The notes beneath the pieces were generated by a model, which worked only from the letters and a program-made list of their open reading frames with translations, made no database searches and was not told the origin of the DNA. From Pseudoxanthomonas kalamensis DSM 18571 (GTDB lineage Bacteria > Pseudomonadota > Gammaproteobacteria > Xanthomonadales > Xanthomonadaceae): a stretch of 64,000 nucleotides of DNA. Below, piece after piece: positions 1 to 7,398 of this stretch. Made by a program: the position numbers and the translations under genes. The DNA is taken from contig NZ_PDWQ01000002.1 of NCBI RefSeq assembly GCF_010211745.1, forward strand, positions 62,001 through 126,000, given 5' to 3'. The first letter of the stretch is position 1. Every line of letters starts with the position of its first letter.

Positions 1-185
1 ACCGCCTGCTGATCGGTGCGCGCGCCGAGGACGTGATGGCGCTGACCCCATTCGACGAAGGCCCGCTGCCCGCCGACTGGATCGGCGAACTGCAGCGGCG
101 CGGGATTCAGGTCGTGCGCGACCTGCACCGCCAGGCCGCCTGCGAGGTGCTGCGCGCCTACGGCGAAAGCGGCCCGCGGTATTGA
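1..185 (+). CDS. C-terminal end of an unidentified protein (5' end outside window)
   Basis: The window opens inside a reading frame that begins at base 3 and runs 60 codons to a TGA at 183-185. Its codon usage matches the neighbouring genes. The visible tail is soluble and rich in Arg, Ala and Leu, ending in ESGPRY, with no motif I can assign. It precedes rlmM by about 55 bases on the same strand. I do not recognise the family; the upstream part of the gene would be needed. Confidence 0.55.
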   Translation, partial: RLLIGARAEDVMALTPFDEGPLPADWIGELQRRGIQVVRDLHRQAACEVLRAYGESGPRY

Positions 186-239
186 GGCCTTCGCGCGGGA
201 ACACGGCTGCCCTCGTCCGCCATCGGCCCTGCCGCGGTC

Positions 240-1334
240 ATGGATAATGCGCGCACGATGACCACGATCCGCGCCGATTCCGCTCCGCCTGCCGGCATCG
301 GCCTGCTTGGCTACTGCCGTCCCGGTTTCGAGCCGGAACTGGCCGCCGAACTGGGCGAACGCGCCGCCGCAGCCGGAATCGCCGGCTATGCACGCGCCAA
401 CCGCAACGACGGTTTCGTCGTCTACGCCAGCGACGATCCCGCCCTGGCTGCGGCCCTGCCCTGGCGCGAGCTGGTGTTCGCCCGGCAGAAACTGACCCTG
501 CTGGCCGAACTGCGCGGACTGGACCCGAAGGACCGCATCGCGCCGATGCTGTCCGCCCTGCATGGACACGCACCGTTTGGCGAGCTGTGCGTGGAGCACC
601 CCGATTCCGACGCCGGCAAGCCGCTGGCCGGGCTGGCACGCAGCTTCGGCAATGCGCTGCGGCCGGCGCTGCGCAAGGCCGGCCTGCTCAGCGCGCGCGA
701 CAACCCGCACATCCCGCGCCTGCACGTGTGCTTCATCGCCGGCGACCATGCCTTGCTCGCCGAGGCCGACACCCGCAACAGCGCGCCGTGGCCGCAGGGC
801 ATCCCGCGACTGAAGCTGCTGGCCGACGCACCGTCGCGTTCGGCGCTGAAGCTGGAGGAAGCGCTGCTGGTCCTGCTCGACGACGACCAGCGCGAGGCTT
901 TGCTGCAGCCGGGCATGCGCGCGGCCGACCTTGGCGCCGCACCGGGCGGCTGGACCTGGGTGCTGACCCGCCACCACCTGCGCGTGACCAGCATCGACAA
1001 CGGCCCGCTGCGCCCGCACGTGCTGGACACCGGCCTGGTCGAGCACCTGCGCGCCGACGGTTTCCACTGGCAACCGCCGCAGCCGCTGGACTGGATGGTC
1101 TGCGACATGGTCGAACAGCCGCGCCGGGTCGCCGAACGCATGGCCACCTGGCTGCGCGAAGGCTGGTGTCGGCACGCCATCTTCAACCTCAAGCTGCCGA
1201 TGAAGAAGCGCTGGGACGAAACCCGGCTGTGCCTGGAGCTGTTCGAAGCGCAATCCGCGCGCCCGTTGCAGGTCCGCGCCAGGCAGCTTTACCACGACCG
1301 CGAAGAAATCACCGTGTTCGCGACCTGCGCATGA
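240..1334 (+). CDS. rlmM: 23S rRNA 2'-O-ribose methyltransferase RlmM (C2498)
   Basis: This 364-residue protein is the usual RlmM length. RlmM methylates the 2'-hydroxyl of C2498 in 23S rRNA using S-adenosylmethionine. The family N-terminal signature CRPGFEPELA is at about residue 26. The Rossmann SAM-binding motif DLGAAPGGW is at 230-238. Candidate catalytic residues are Lys204 in the ALKLEEA helix, Asp289 in the VCDMVEQP strand and Lys318 in NLKLP. The ATG at 240 gives a short N-terminal extension; the in-frame ATG at 258 is an equally possible start, as neither has a clear ribosome binding site. The stop overlaps a possible upstream start of the next small gene. Confidence 0.95.
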   Translation: MDNARTMTTIRADSAPPAGIGLLGYCRPGFEPELAAELGERAAAAGIAGYARANRNDGFVVYASDDPALAAALPWRELVFARQKLTLLAELRGLDPKDRIAPMLSALHGHAPFGELCVEHPDSDAGKPLAGLARSFGNALRPALRKAGLLSARDNPHIPRLHVCFIAGDHALLAEADTRNSAPWPQGIPRLKLLADAPSRSALKLEEALLVLLDDDQREALLQPGMRAADLGAAPGGWTWVLTRHHLRVTSIDNGPLRPHVLDTGLVEHLRADGFHWQPPQPLDWMVCDMVEQPRRVAERMATWLREGWCRHAIFNLKLPMKKRWDETRLCLELFEAQSARPLQVRARQLYHDREEITVFATCA

Positions 1335-1348
1335 AGAAGGAGTCCACC

Positions 1349-1687
1349 ATGGCCGCCAGCTGGCTCACCATCGCCGCGCCCTACGTGCCGGAAATCATCC
1401 GCCTGGCCAAACCGCTGTTCACCCGCAAGCCGCCGCAGGTGGACGAATCGCAGCAGCAACGGCTGGAACTGATCGAAAGCCAGATCGCCGAACTGCAGTC
1501 CGCGGCCACCACCAATGCCGATTCGATCAGCAAGCTGGCCAGCGACATGCAGAAGACGCTGGAAATCCTGCAGGTCGGCGCCGAGCGGGCCGAGCAGCAG
1601 GTGCGTGGCGCGCAGGCGCTGGCCTGGGTTGCCGTCACTGCCGCGGTGCTGGCGTTCGCGCTGGCGGCTTATGCATTGGCGAGTTGA
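1349..1687 (+). CDS. Small single-pass membrane protein with a coiled coil
   Basis: This 112-residue protein has an amphipathic N-terminus (WLTIAAPYVPEIIRLAKPLF). A heptad-like stretch from about 30 to 80 is rich in Gln, Glu and Leu and is a likely coiled coil. A C-terminal transmembrane helix covers about 90-110 (AWVAVTAAVLAFALAAYALA). The ATG at 1349 is preceded by AAGGAG at good spacing. An ATG at 1331 overlapping the rlmM stop would add six residues. The family is unknown to me. Topology suggests a tail-anchored inner-membrane protein presenting a coiled coil to the cytoplasm. Confidence 0.7.
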   Translation: MAASWLTIAAPYVPEIIRLAKPLFTRKPPQVDESQQQRLELIESQIAELQSAATTNADSISKLASDMQKTLEILQVGAERAEQQVRGAQALAWVAVTAAVLAFALAAYALAS

Positions 1688-1716
1688 GACCGGACGACTT
1701 CCGGACAGTTTGAACC

Positions 1717-1734
1717 GGCGGGCCGGGGCCCGCC
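1717..1734. terminator. GC hairpin between convergent genes
   Basis: A perfect 8-bp stem (GGCGGGCC with GGCCCGCC, 2-base loop) lies between the convergent stops at 1687 and 1735. There is no U-tract, so it may be a bidirectional transcription or mRNA-end hairpin rather than a canonical intrinsic terminator. Confidence 0.4.
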
Positions 1735-2166
1735 CTACGCGGTGCGGCCGACGAACTCGACGTGCGCGATCCAGCCACGGGTGCGGCGTTGCAACCGCGT
1801 GGCCACGTCCTCGTCGCCGAAATTCGCCGTCGTCATCTTCAATCGCGAGCGGTCGATGCCTTCCAGCGCGTTGACGCTGACCACCGCATAGGTGCTGCCG
1901 TCGATCTCGGAGCTGACCACCGGCACCACGCCGCAACGGCGGCAGACATGGAAACGCGCGGTGCCGGTGCCGAAGGCGTATTCCTGGTGCGCACCGGCAT
2001 CGGCAATGCGGACCTGCAGCTGTCCGCCGGGACTGGAAGTCCATACCCCGCCGTGCTTGACGCAGAACGAGCAATCGCAGGCGCGCGCCGGAATTTCCTC
2101 CGGCTCGCCGTCCCAGTCCAGGGTGAACGCGATATTGCCGCAATGGCAGCCGCCTTCGATCCGCAT
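1735..2166 (-). CDS. GFA family (CENP-V/GFA domain) zinc protein
   Basis: This 143-residue protein shows the GFA-fold cysteine pattern: GGCHCG near the N-terminus, CDCSFC in the middle and CRRCG towards the C-terminus. These cysteines bind zinc in the family, which is named for glutathione-dependent formaldehyde-activating enzyme; most members have no proven substrate. The start at 2166 (MRIEGGCHCG) fits the family and has AGGG six bases upstream. An ATG at 2181 abuts a GGAGGA directly and would be too close for it. A second GFA gene lies just upstream on the same strand, so the pair is probably co-transcribed. Confidence 0.85.
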   Translation of the reverse strand: MRIEGGCHCGNIAFTLDWDGEPEEIPARACDCSFCVKHGGVWTSSPGGQLQVRIADAGAHQEYAFGTGTARFHVCRRCGVVPVVSSEIDGSTYAVVSVNALEGIDRSRLKMTTANFGDEDVATRLQRRTRGWIAHVEFVGRTA

Positions 2167-2214
2167 GCCTGACCCTGCCATTCCTCCGATCCGTTCGACG
2201 CGATCAACCGAAGG

Positions 2215-2571
2215 CTAGAAACTTCTTCCGTCCACATGCTTGCTGTGCAGCTGCCGCGGCTCGACCCCGGCCAGGCAGTTGACGTTGACGGCCACCATCT
2301 CGGACCCGTCCGGCGTTTGTCCGTAGGCAAAACTCTCCACGCCGCAGGTCTTGCAGAAAAGATGATGGATCGCCTTGCGATTGAACAGGTACTCGGTCAG
2401 GTTGTCCTCGCCCGACTTCAGCCGGAAGCCCGACCGCGGCGTGAACGCCAGCACGAAACCCATCTTCTGGCAGCGTGAACAATTGCAGGTGACGGTGTTG
2501 TCCAGGTCCAGATCGACCTCGTAATCCACTGCGCCGCACTGGCATCCGCCCTGGTAGTGTGTGACCGACAT
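2215..2571 (-). CDS. GFA family (CENP-V/GFA domain) zinc protein
   Basis: This 118-residue GFA-fold protein has Cys10/Cys12, Cys29/Cys31/Cys34 (CNCSRC) and a later CKTCG, matching the zinc-binding layout. It also has the typical motif in which cysteine pairs flank a beta-tent core. The start at 2571 has AAGGAG eight bases upstream; the ATG at 2577 is only two bases from it. It differs clearly from its neighbour, so the two are diverged paralogues rather than a recent duplication. The natural substrate is not deducible from sequence. Confidence 0.85.
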   Translation of the reverse strand: MSVTHYQGGCQCGAVDYEVDLDLDNTVTCNCSRCQKMGFVLAFTPRSGFRLKSGEDNLTEYLFNRKAIHHLFCKTCGVESFAYGQTPDGSEMVAVNVNCLAGVEPRQLHSKHVDGRSF

Positions 2572-2601
2572 GTGCATGACTCCTTGTGGGTAGGTGACGA
2601 C

Positions 2602-3021
2602 TCAGGAACCGCTGTCGCGCGGACGGGCCAGCAGCTGCCCCAACCAGGCGAACGGCAGGTAGGCGCAGATCAGGTCGAGCGCGATGAACCAGGTCGGCGC
2701 CGGAATCATCCGCGCCGCCATGATTCCGCCGACCAGGAACAGCAGGCCGACGATCATCGCCGCGACGCGCTTGTGCCGCAAGGCGATCCTGGCGGCGACG
2801 AAGGCGCCGACCAGGGTCCCCAGCGCATGCGCGAGGAACGGGAACAGGTAGTGGCGCGGTTCCAGCATCGGCAGCGCGGCACGGATGCCCTCGGCCGTGG
2901 TCATGTCGGCGCCGGGCGGCGGCGGGATCACCTGCCCGCTGATCAGGATCAGGCCCATGTTGACGGCACTGCCCACCAGCAGGCCGACGATAATGGCAAG
3001 TACGGTTCTCAGGATGGACAT
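2602..3021 (-). CDS. Four-helix integral membrane protein, unknown function
   Basis: This 139-residue protein has about four hydrophobic segments: LAIIVGLLVGSAVNMGLIL, FLAHALGTLVGAFVAARIAL, a third around AAMIVGLLFLVGGIMAA, and a last near FIALDLICAYLPFAWLGQLL. The start at 3021 is preceded by GAGGAAG. It resembles small uncharacterised inner-membrane proteins common in Proteobacteria; I cannot name a family with confidence. It sits upstream of the two GFA genes on the same strand and may lead that transcription unit. Confidence 0.7.
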   Translation of the reverse strand: MSILRTVLAIIVGLLVGSAVNMGLILISGQVIPPPPGADMTTAEGIRAALPMLEPRHYLFPFLAHALGTLVGAFVAARIALRHKRVAAMIVGLLFLVGGIMAARMIPAPTWFIALDLICAYLPFAWLGQLLARPRDSGS

Positions 3022-3144
3022 GTCTTCTTCCTCTGCATGAGTTGGCATGACCGACGCGCAAGCGCGACGCGAGAAGATTCTTTTACCCCATCGGCAATGT
3101 CATCGCCGATACGCCACGGTCGGGCAATGGTCGGGGCGCTCGGC

Positions 3145-3933
3145 CTACTGCTTCAACGCGGTGGCGATGGCCTGTTCGGCCAGCGGCGCCATCACCGCAT
3201 AGCCGGTCGGGGTCGGGTGCACGCCATCGCCGGCCAGTTCCGGGTCCAGACCGCCTTCGGCATTGGCCATCGCGGTGTAGTAGTCCAGATACACCAGCCC
3301 GTTGTCGGCGGCGTAACGGCGCATCCAGTCGTTCAACGCGCGAATGCGTCCGGCTGGCCGGTAACCCGGCCGCCACGGGTAGGCGCTGGCCGGCAGCACC
3401 GAGGCCAGCACCACGCGGATGCGGTGGGCCGCGGCCAGTTCCGCCATCGAGCGCAGGTTGTCCTCGATCATGTCCAGCGTGGCCGGGCCGGTGTTGCCGG
3501 CGATGTCGTTGGTGCCGGCCAGGATCACCACCGCCTCGGGCCGCAGTTCGATCACGTCCTGGCGGAAGCGCAGCAGCATCTGCGCGGTGGTCTGCCCGGA
3601 GATGCCGCGGTTGACATACGGCTTGCCGGGGAAGAACTCGGTACCGGGCACGCGGCCCCAGCCATCGGTGATCGAGTCGCCATAGAACACCACCCGGCCC
3701 GCTTCGCTCGCCGGCAGCGCGGCATTGTCGTCGCGGTAACGCGCCAGGTTCGGCCAGTCCAGCAACTGCTTCTGCATCCCGCCGACCTGCCCGGCATCCA
3801 GCGTGGCCGGATCGGCCAGGTATTGCGGCGACACTGCCGGCGGCGGCAGCGAGGATTCGCCGTCCTGCGCGCAGGCCGCGAACATGGCGAACGCCGACAG
3901 GCTGAGCAGAACCGCGACAGACAGGTGTTTCAT
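3145..3933 (-). CDS. SGNH/GDSL-type esterase, exported
   Basis: This 262-residue protein has an N-terminal signal ending in AAC (Cys21), so it may be a lipoprotein with a slightly atypical lipobox. The SGNH blocks are clear: GDSITD with nucleophile Ser87, Gly113 in GISGQTT, Asn142 in GTNDI, and Asp236-x2-His239 in GDGVHPT. It is probably a periplasmic or membrane-anchored esterase/acylhydrolase; the substrate is unknown. The start at 3933 has CGGAG seven bases upstream. A second, distant SGNH gene occurs at 28326. Confidence 0.85.
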   Translation of the reverse strand: MKHLSVAVLLSLSAFAMFAACAQDGESSLPPPAVSPQYLADPATLDAGQVGGMQKQLLDWPNLARYRDDNAALPASEAGRVVFYGDSITDGWGRVPGTEFFPGKPYVNRGISGQTTAQMLLRFRQDVIELRPEAVVILAGTNDIAGNTGPATLDMIEDNLRSMAELAAAHRIRVVLASVLPASAYPWRPGYRPAGRIRALNDWMRRYAADNGLVYLDYYTAMANAEGGLDPELAGDGVHPTPTGYAVMAPLAEQAIATALKQ

Positions 3934-3984
3934 CGATCGACTCCGTTCACGCGACACGCGGGGTGCGCGGAACGATATCAGGTT

Positions 3985-4356
3985 TCACTTGCCCGACCCG
4001 ATGCGCTCGACCGCCATGCGCACCAGCCGCACGGCCTCGTCCACGTCGGCATCCGCGAGTATCCGCATCTCGTGCCACGGCGAAGACGCCGAACGGTCGG
4101 GGTGCACCGTGGAATCCGGCAGGCGGGACAGGCGCTCGCGCTTTATCACGTCCTTGCCAAGGCGAATATCCAGCTCGCATTCGGAATGGAAATGCGCGAA
4201 TTCCTTGCCGCCGTACATCAACGAAGCGAATCCATCATCGCGCCCCGGCCATGCCTGTTCCTCGACCCCGATCTCGCGGAGCTTCCGGCTCAGTCTTTTG
4301 CGCAATGCATGCATGGCGAATGATCCCGATCCTTCCTGTTCAAACCACCGGCGCAT
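3985..4356 (-). CDS. Luciferase-domain (DUF5519-like) protein
   Basis: This 123-residue soluble protein has the pattern KEFAHFHSECELDIRL followed by LPDSTVHPDRSASSPWHEMRI. That pattern matches the small 'luciferase domain' family (DUF5519-like): His-rich, with a LP-S-x-x-H motif. The name is historical; most members are not light-emitting and their role is unknown. The start at 4356 gives the longest form and ATG 4314 (MHALRKRL) is an alternative; neither has a strong ribosome binding site. It lies 26 bases downstream of the stop of the next gene on the same strand. Confidence 0.6.
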   Translation of the reverse strand: MRRWFEQEGSGSFAMHALRKRLSRKLREIGVEEQAWPGRDDGFASLMYGGKEFAHFHSECELDIRLGKDVIKRERLSRLPDSTVHPDRSASSPWHEMRILADADVDEAVRLVRMAVERIGSGK

Positions 4357-4382
4357 GGTAACCCGCAGGCGGCAAGGCGACC

Positions 4383-4901
4383 TCAACCACCTCCTGCACG
4401 TACCGGTTGCGGGCGTGGCAGGTGGATGACGTGCTTGCGGAAGTTCAACACCGTGCCGGTCATGGCATTGGTCACCACGAAGGCGATGGGCAGTTCGGGT
4501 TCCGCGTCCAGGACGACGCGGGCCTCGAAGCCGCGCGACTTCAGGAACTCTGCCGCGCCGTTGGCGCTGGCGGCGGGGTCGCTGGCGACCAGCCCGATGC
4601 TGGCCGAAGCGTGGCCGAGCTTCTGCAGTACCTCGGGCGGCGACTGGTTGATGATGGTGCCGTCCCACAGGATCGAGCGCCGTATACCGCTGCTGTCGAA
4701 GCGGAAGCGTTCCTTCAGTCCGTGCCGGGCCAGCAACGCGACAACCGCGTCCTTGGCCTCTGGCGTGGATGCGGAAAAGATGCGCGAGCCGCGATCCGGG
4801 AACGGAAGCGGATTGCGCCCGGTGGCCAGCAGGAAAGACCACCCCGCAAGGGCCACGAAGACCAGGCACGCCAACACGATGAACCACATGGGCAGGAACA
4901 T
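4383..4901 (-). CDS. Membrane-anchored hypothetical protein
   Basis: This 172-residue protein has a single N-terminal transmembrane helix (WFIVLACLVFVALAGWSFLL). A soluble domain of mixed alpha/beta character follows and ends in a Pro/Gly-rich tail. The start at 4901 is well supported by AGGAGG six bases upstream. I do not recognise the family. The N-in, single-anchor layout suggests a domain in the periplasm. It is probably co-transcribed with the downstream luciferase-domain gene. Confidence 0.7.
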   Translation of the reverse strand: MFLPMWFIVLACLVFVALAGWSFLLATGRNPLPFPDRGSRIFSASTPEAKDAVVALLARHGLKERFRFDSSGIRRSILWDGTIINQSPPEVLQKLGHASASIGLVASDPAASANGAAEFLKSRGFEARVVLDAEPELPIAFVVTNAMTGTVLNFRKHVIHLPRPQPVRAGGG

Positions 4902-5280
4902 GCTTGCCTCCTAATGCGACCGTATGGCCGGGGCTTCACCGCTTGCGCCAGCCAAGCCATCCTACGGCGGAACCACCGGGAGCGATTTCGCCGTGGCGGC
5001 CCGTTACCCCGTGATTACGCGGATTGCCGGGCTTTTCGGTCGGGATTGCGGAAAAGCATGCCCGCCCACCGGCTTCGACCGGCGACATTCCACCCGGATT
5101 GGCCCGTGCATCAGCAGAAAAGGCCTGCATTCCGGGTTCACCGGCGTAATGATTGAGTCGCCCCGAAACCGCGAACCGAGGCCCACCCTACAATGCGCGG
5201 CAGCGGTCGGACGGATTCAAGCCCGTTTCATGCGGATTGACGGCTGCTTCCGCACGGACCAAACCGGGAATGGGTTGCAC
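4902..5280. other. Intergenic region with a short copy of the 21-bp periodic repeat
   Basis: No convincing gene lies here. Bases 5050-5154 contain five consecutive 21-base units starting at 5050, 5071, 5092, 5113 and 5134. Units 2-4 match units 2-4 of the larger array at 6900 (55 of 63 positions by eye). The segment also holds the divergent upstream regions of the genes starting at 4901 (minus) and 5281 (plus). Confidence 0.6.
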
Positions 5281-6729
5281 ATGTCTCAACACGCCATCGA
5301 AGACCTTGTCGAAGACAGCATTCGTCTGGTCGATGCCTGCGCACTGCCGAAAGCGGACAAGCAGGCATGGGTCCATGGCCTGCTGCGCGTGCAGGCGCTG
5401 TACGACACCAGTCTGACCTGGTTCCGCATGGACGAAATCCTGATCGGACTCGATGTCCTCTCGCGGACCGCCGCGCCGCCGGAAACCGAAGCCGTCGATG
5501 GCTGGCAGACCGGTGAAGACGAAACCGGTTACCTGCGTGTCGACGAGAATGGCGCCTTCGTCTACCGCTTGCTGGACGAAACATCGCCGGTGCCATTGCC
5601 CGGCGTGTTCGTTGAAACCATGCAGTTGGCGTTCGACAACAAGGCCTTTCCGCTGGTGCACGACTGGTACGGACTGCTGGTCAATGGCTGGTGGGACGGC
5701 ACGCTGGATACATCCCTGGGGTTTCCGGACGGCTTCGAAAGCCTCGTGGCGGATGCGAACATGAAACGCGCGCGGTCGCTGGCCGACCGGACGGCCCGGC
5801 GAGTCGATCCCGACCCCGACCGCGACGAGGACTTGACCGTTCCGGACCTGCAGGAAGCGCTGTCGCTTGCGGCAGACCCCGAGCAGGAAGCCTGCCTCCG
5901 CTACCTGCTGTCGCCGGGCAGTTCCGCGGCCACCCTCAGGCGCGATTTCGCCATGGCAATGGCGCGCAAGGCGCGGGGCAACGACTTCATCATCGACCGC
6001 CTGGAACAGGCCTTTTCCCGCTTGGGCTGGACGCGCGTACCCGACACGGATACGGATCGATGGCTATGGATTCTTGATGTCGATGGCCACCGGCGATTCG
6101 CCCATTTCCAGCTCCACCCCGAGCTGAAGTTGCTGATGTGCGAATTGGGCATCGAACACGCGCTGATGCTGCGCTGGCAGCAACGCACGGCCTCCACGGA
6201 ATTCCACAATGTGCACTTCTACCGCATCGGAACCGTGTTCCTGCCCGAGGAACTGGGCCAGGGCAAACGCATTCACGCGTTCGGGGGCTGGAAGTTCGAC
6301 ATTGCGGGCTCCGAGCGCACGCTGGAAGCCACCCTGAAACAGATCGAATCCGCCATTCCGATGATGGTGCAGGCCTATTTCGACTTCATTGACGACACCT
6401 TCCAGGAGCGTTATTTCAGGACCACTCCCGATCAGCTGTTGTCCGTGCTGCTTGATGGCGAAATCATCCCGGAGGATGTGTTGTTCGACAGCCCGCAGGC
6501 TGTCCTGCTGGCATTTGCCATGCATGCCCGTGACCGGGGAAACCTGACGCTTGCCGATGATTGCGTGCGCAAACTGGAAAAAAGGATGCAGGACCGTCCG
6601 CGAAAATCGGCCTACGACATCCAGTATGTCGAGCCGTTCGTCCGGCGATGGCAAAGTGGCGACAGGAATGCGCCGATGCCGCCGGTCCTGCATGCGAAGC
6701 TGGCGCTGCACCTTCAGCGCCTGGCTTGA
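5281..6729 (+). CDS. Hypothetical protein, 482 residues, flanked by related repeats
   Basis: This is a soluble protein with no signal peptide or transmembrane helix. It is acidic in its first half and has two Trp-rich stretches (DWYGLLVNGWWDG near 130; DRWLWILDVDGHRRFAHFQ near 260). I do not recognise a family. The ATG at 5281 was chosen because similarity to the flanking repeat lies upstream of it; the frame stays open back to 4924. It has no operon partner. It is enclosed by directly oriented copies of the same repeat at 5050-5154 and 6900-7004, 1850 bases apart, suggesting an inserted or rearranged segment. Confidence 0.7.
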   Translation: MSQHAIEDLVEDSIRLVDACALPKADKQAWVHGLLRVQALYDTSLTWFRMDEILIGLDVLSRTAAPPETEAVDGWQTGEDETGYLRVDENGAFVYRLLDETSPVPLPGVFVETMQLAFDNKAFPLVHDWYGLLVNGWWDGTLDTSLGFPDGFESLVADANMKRARSLADRTARRVDPDPDRDEDLTVPDLQEALSLAADPEQEACLRYLLSPGSSAATLRRDFAMAMARKARGNDFIIDRLEQAFSRLGWTRVPDTDTDRWLWILDVDGHRRFAHFQLHPELKLLMCELGIEHALMLRWQQRTASTEFHNVHFYRIGTVFLPEELGQGKRIHAFGGWKFDIAGSERTLEATLKQIESAIPMMVQAYFDFIDDTFQERYFRTTPDQLLSVLLDGEIIPEDVLFDSPQAVLLAFAMHARDRGNLTLADDCVRKLEKRMQDRPRKSAYDIQYVEPFVRRWQSGDRNAPMPPVLHAKLALHLQRLA

Positions 6730-6899
6730 GGATGCCCCCGGACCACCCCGCCCCATCCCGGACACGACATGCCCTGGGGCCCGAAACGCCGTCGCAATCG
6801 CCTTTCGCGGCTCACAAAAACACGATCAGCGGCATCGTCGGCAGGCCGTCAACCGCCGAGGCGGGTCATCCGCCGCACAGGTTCCGCCCTTGTGGGTTG

Positions 6900-7256
6900 C
6901 GGGAAATAGGCCCGCCGACCGGCTTCGACCGGCGGCGTTCCGCCCGGATTGGCCCGCGCGCCGGCAGAAAAGGCCCGCATTCCGGGCAATTTGCTCGGCC
7001 GACCGCCCGAATTTCCCGGCCCACGGCCCTCGGAAGCCGGTCCGCCGAGCAAAAAGGTCCGCTGGCCGAGCAAATAGGCCCGCCAGCCGGGCAAATAGGC
7101 TCGCGCACGGAGCAAATAGGTCGGCCGGCCGAGCAAAAAGGCTCGTACGCGGAGCAAAAAGGTCGGCGCTCGGGGCTCAGAAGCCCGCGCTCCGAGCAAA
7201 AAGGCTGGCGCTCGGAGCTTTTTGCTCGGATCGCCGAGTTATTTGCTCGGCGGATG
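6900..7256. repeat. 21-bp periodic tandem array, 17 units
   Basis: The block divides into exact 21-base steps from 6900 to 7256. The best-conserved units begin at 7047, 7068, 7089, 7110, 7131, 7152 and 7194. They share GAGCAAAAAGG or GAGCAAATAGG followed by a variable CG-rich half. Units at 6984, 7215 and 7236 carry the reverse form (TTTGCTCGG), so the array is bounded by opposite-orientation units. The last two orientations form a 12-bp stem (7192-7203 with 7218-7229). Twenty-one bases is two helical turns. On the plus strand the period would encode a heptapeptide such as AEQKGPL, but no start or gene context supports translation. Confidence 0.75.
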
Positions 7257-7270
7257 GACAAAATTTGTCC
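7256..7270. repeat. 15-base perfect palindrome
   Basis: GGACAAA-A-TTTGTCC is a perfect 7-1-7 inverted repeat at the end of the 21-bp array and is AT-rich compared with its surroundings. It could be a protein-binding site or simply part of the repeat boundary. Confidence 0.5.
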
Positions 7271-7288
7271 AAATTTGCCGTCGGCAAC

Positions 7289-7374
7289 GTAGGGCGGAAC
7301 CGCCGAAGGCGATTCCGCCGTTGCGATCCATCAGCTCATTGATGGAGGAATCCGCTGCGCGGGTTCCGCCTTAC
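7289..7374. repeat. GTAG-ended imperfect inverted repeat (REP/MITE-like)
   Basis: Termini GTAGGGCGGAACC (7289-7301) and GGTTCCGCCTTAC (7362-7374) match as inverted repeats at 12 of 13 positions. Inside are a GGCGATTCCGCC/GGAATCCGC pairing and a central TCCATCA/TGATGGA hairpin. GTAG-headed REP sequences are a known feature of Stenotrophomonas and relatives. It could also form part of a degenerate attC for the adjacent cassette. Confidence 0.5.
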
Positions 7375-7398
7375 ACGAGTTACGCGGGTTAGATGCAC

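Larger units (their letters stand above)
6730..7398. other. 669-base non-coding region with periodic array, palindrome and inverted repeat
   Basis: No gene is convincing here. Open frames exist on both strands only because the 21-base repeat length is a multiple of three and lacks stops. The region contains the 21-bp array (6900-7256), a 15-base palindrome (7256-7270) and a GTAG-ended inverted repeat (7289-7374), described separately. Bases 6730-6899 show nothing recognisable. Confidence 0.6.

Noticed and set aside
2557-4323. Long plus-strand frame across the GFA and GDSL genes
   Set aside because: It is antisense to four genes with clear domains and has no motif of its own.
6561-7292. Plus-strand frame with heptapeptide repeats (AEQKG type)
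   Set aside because: The first part overlaps a real gene. The rest is open only because 21-base units lack stops; all six phases are similarly rich in Arg and Ala, and no ribosome binding site or start is apparent. Kept as a repeat, not a gene.
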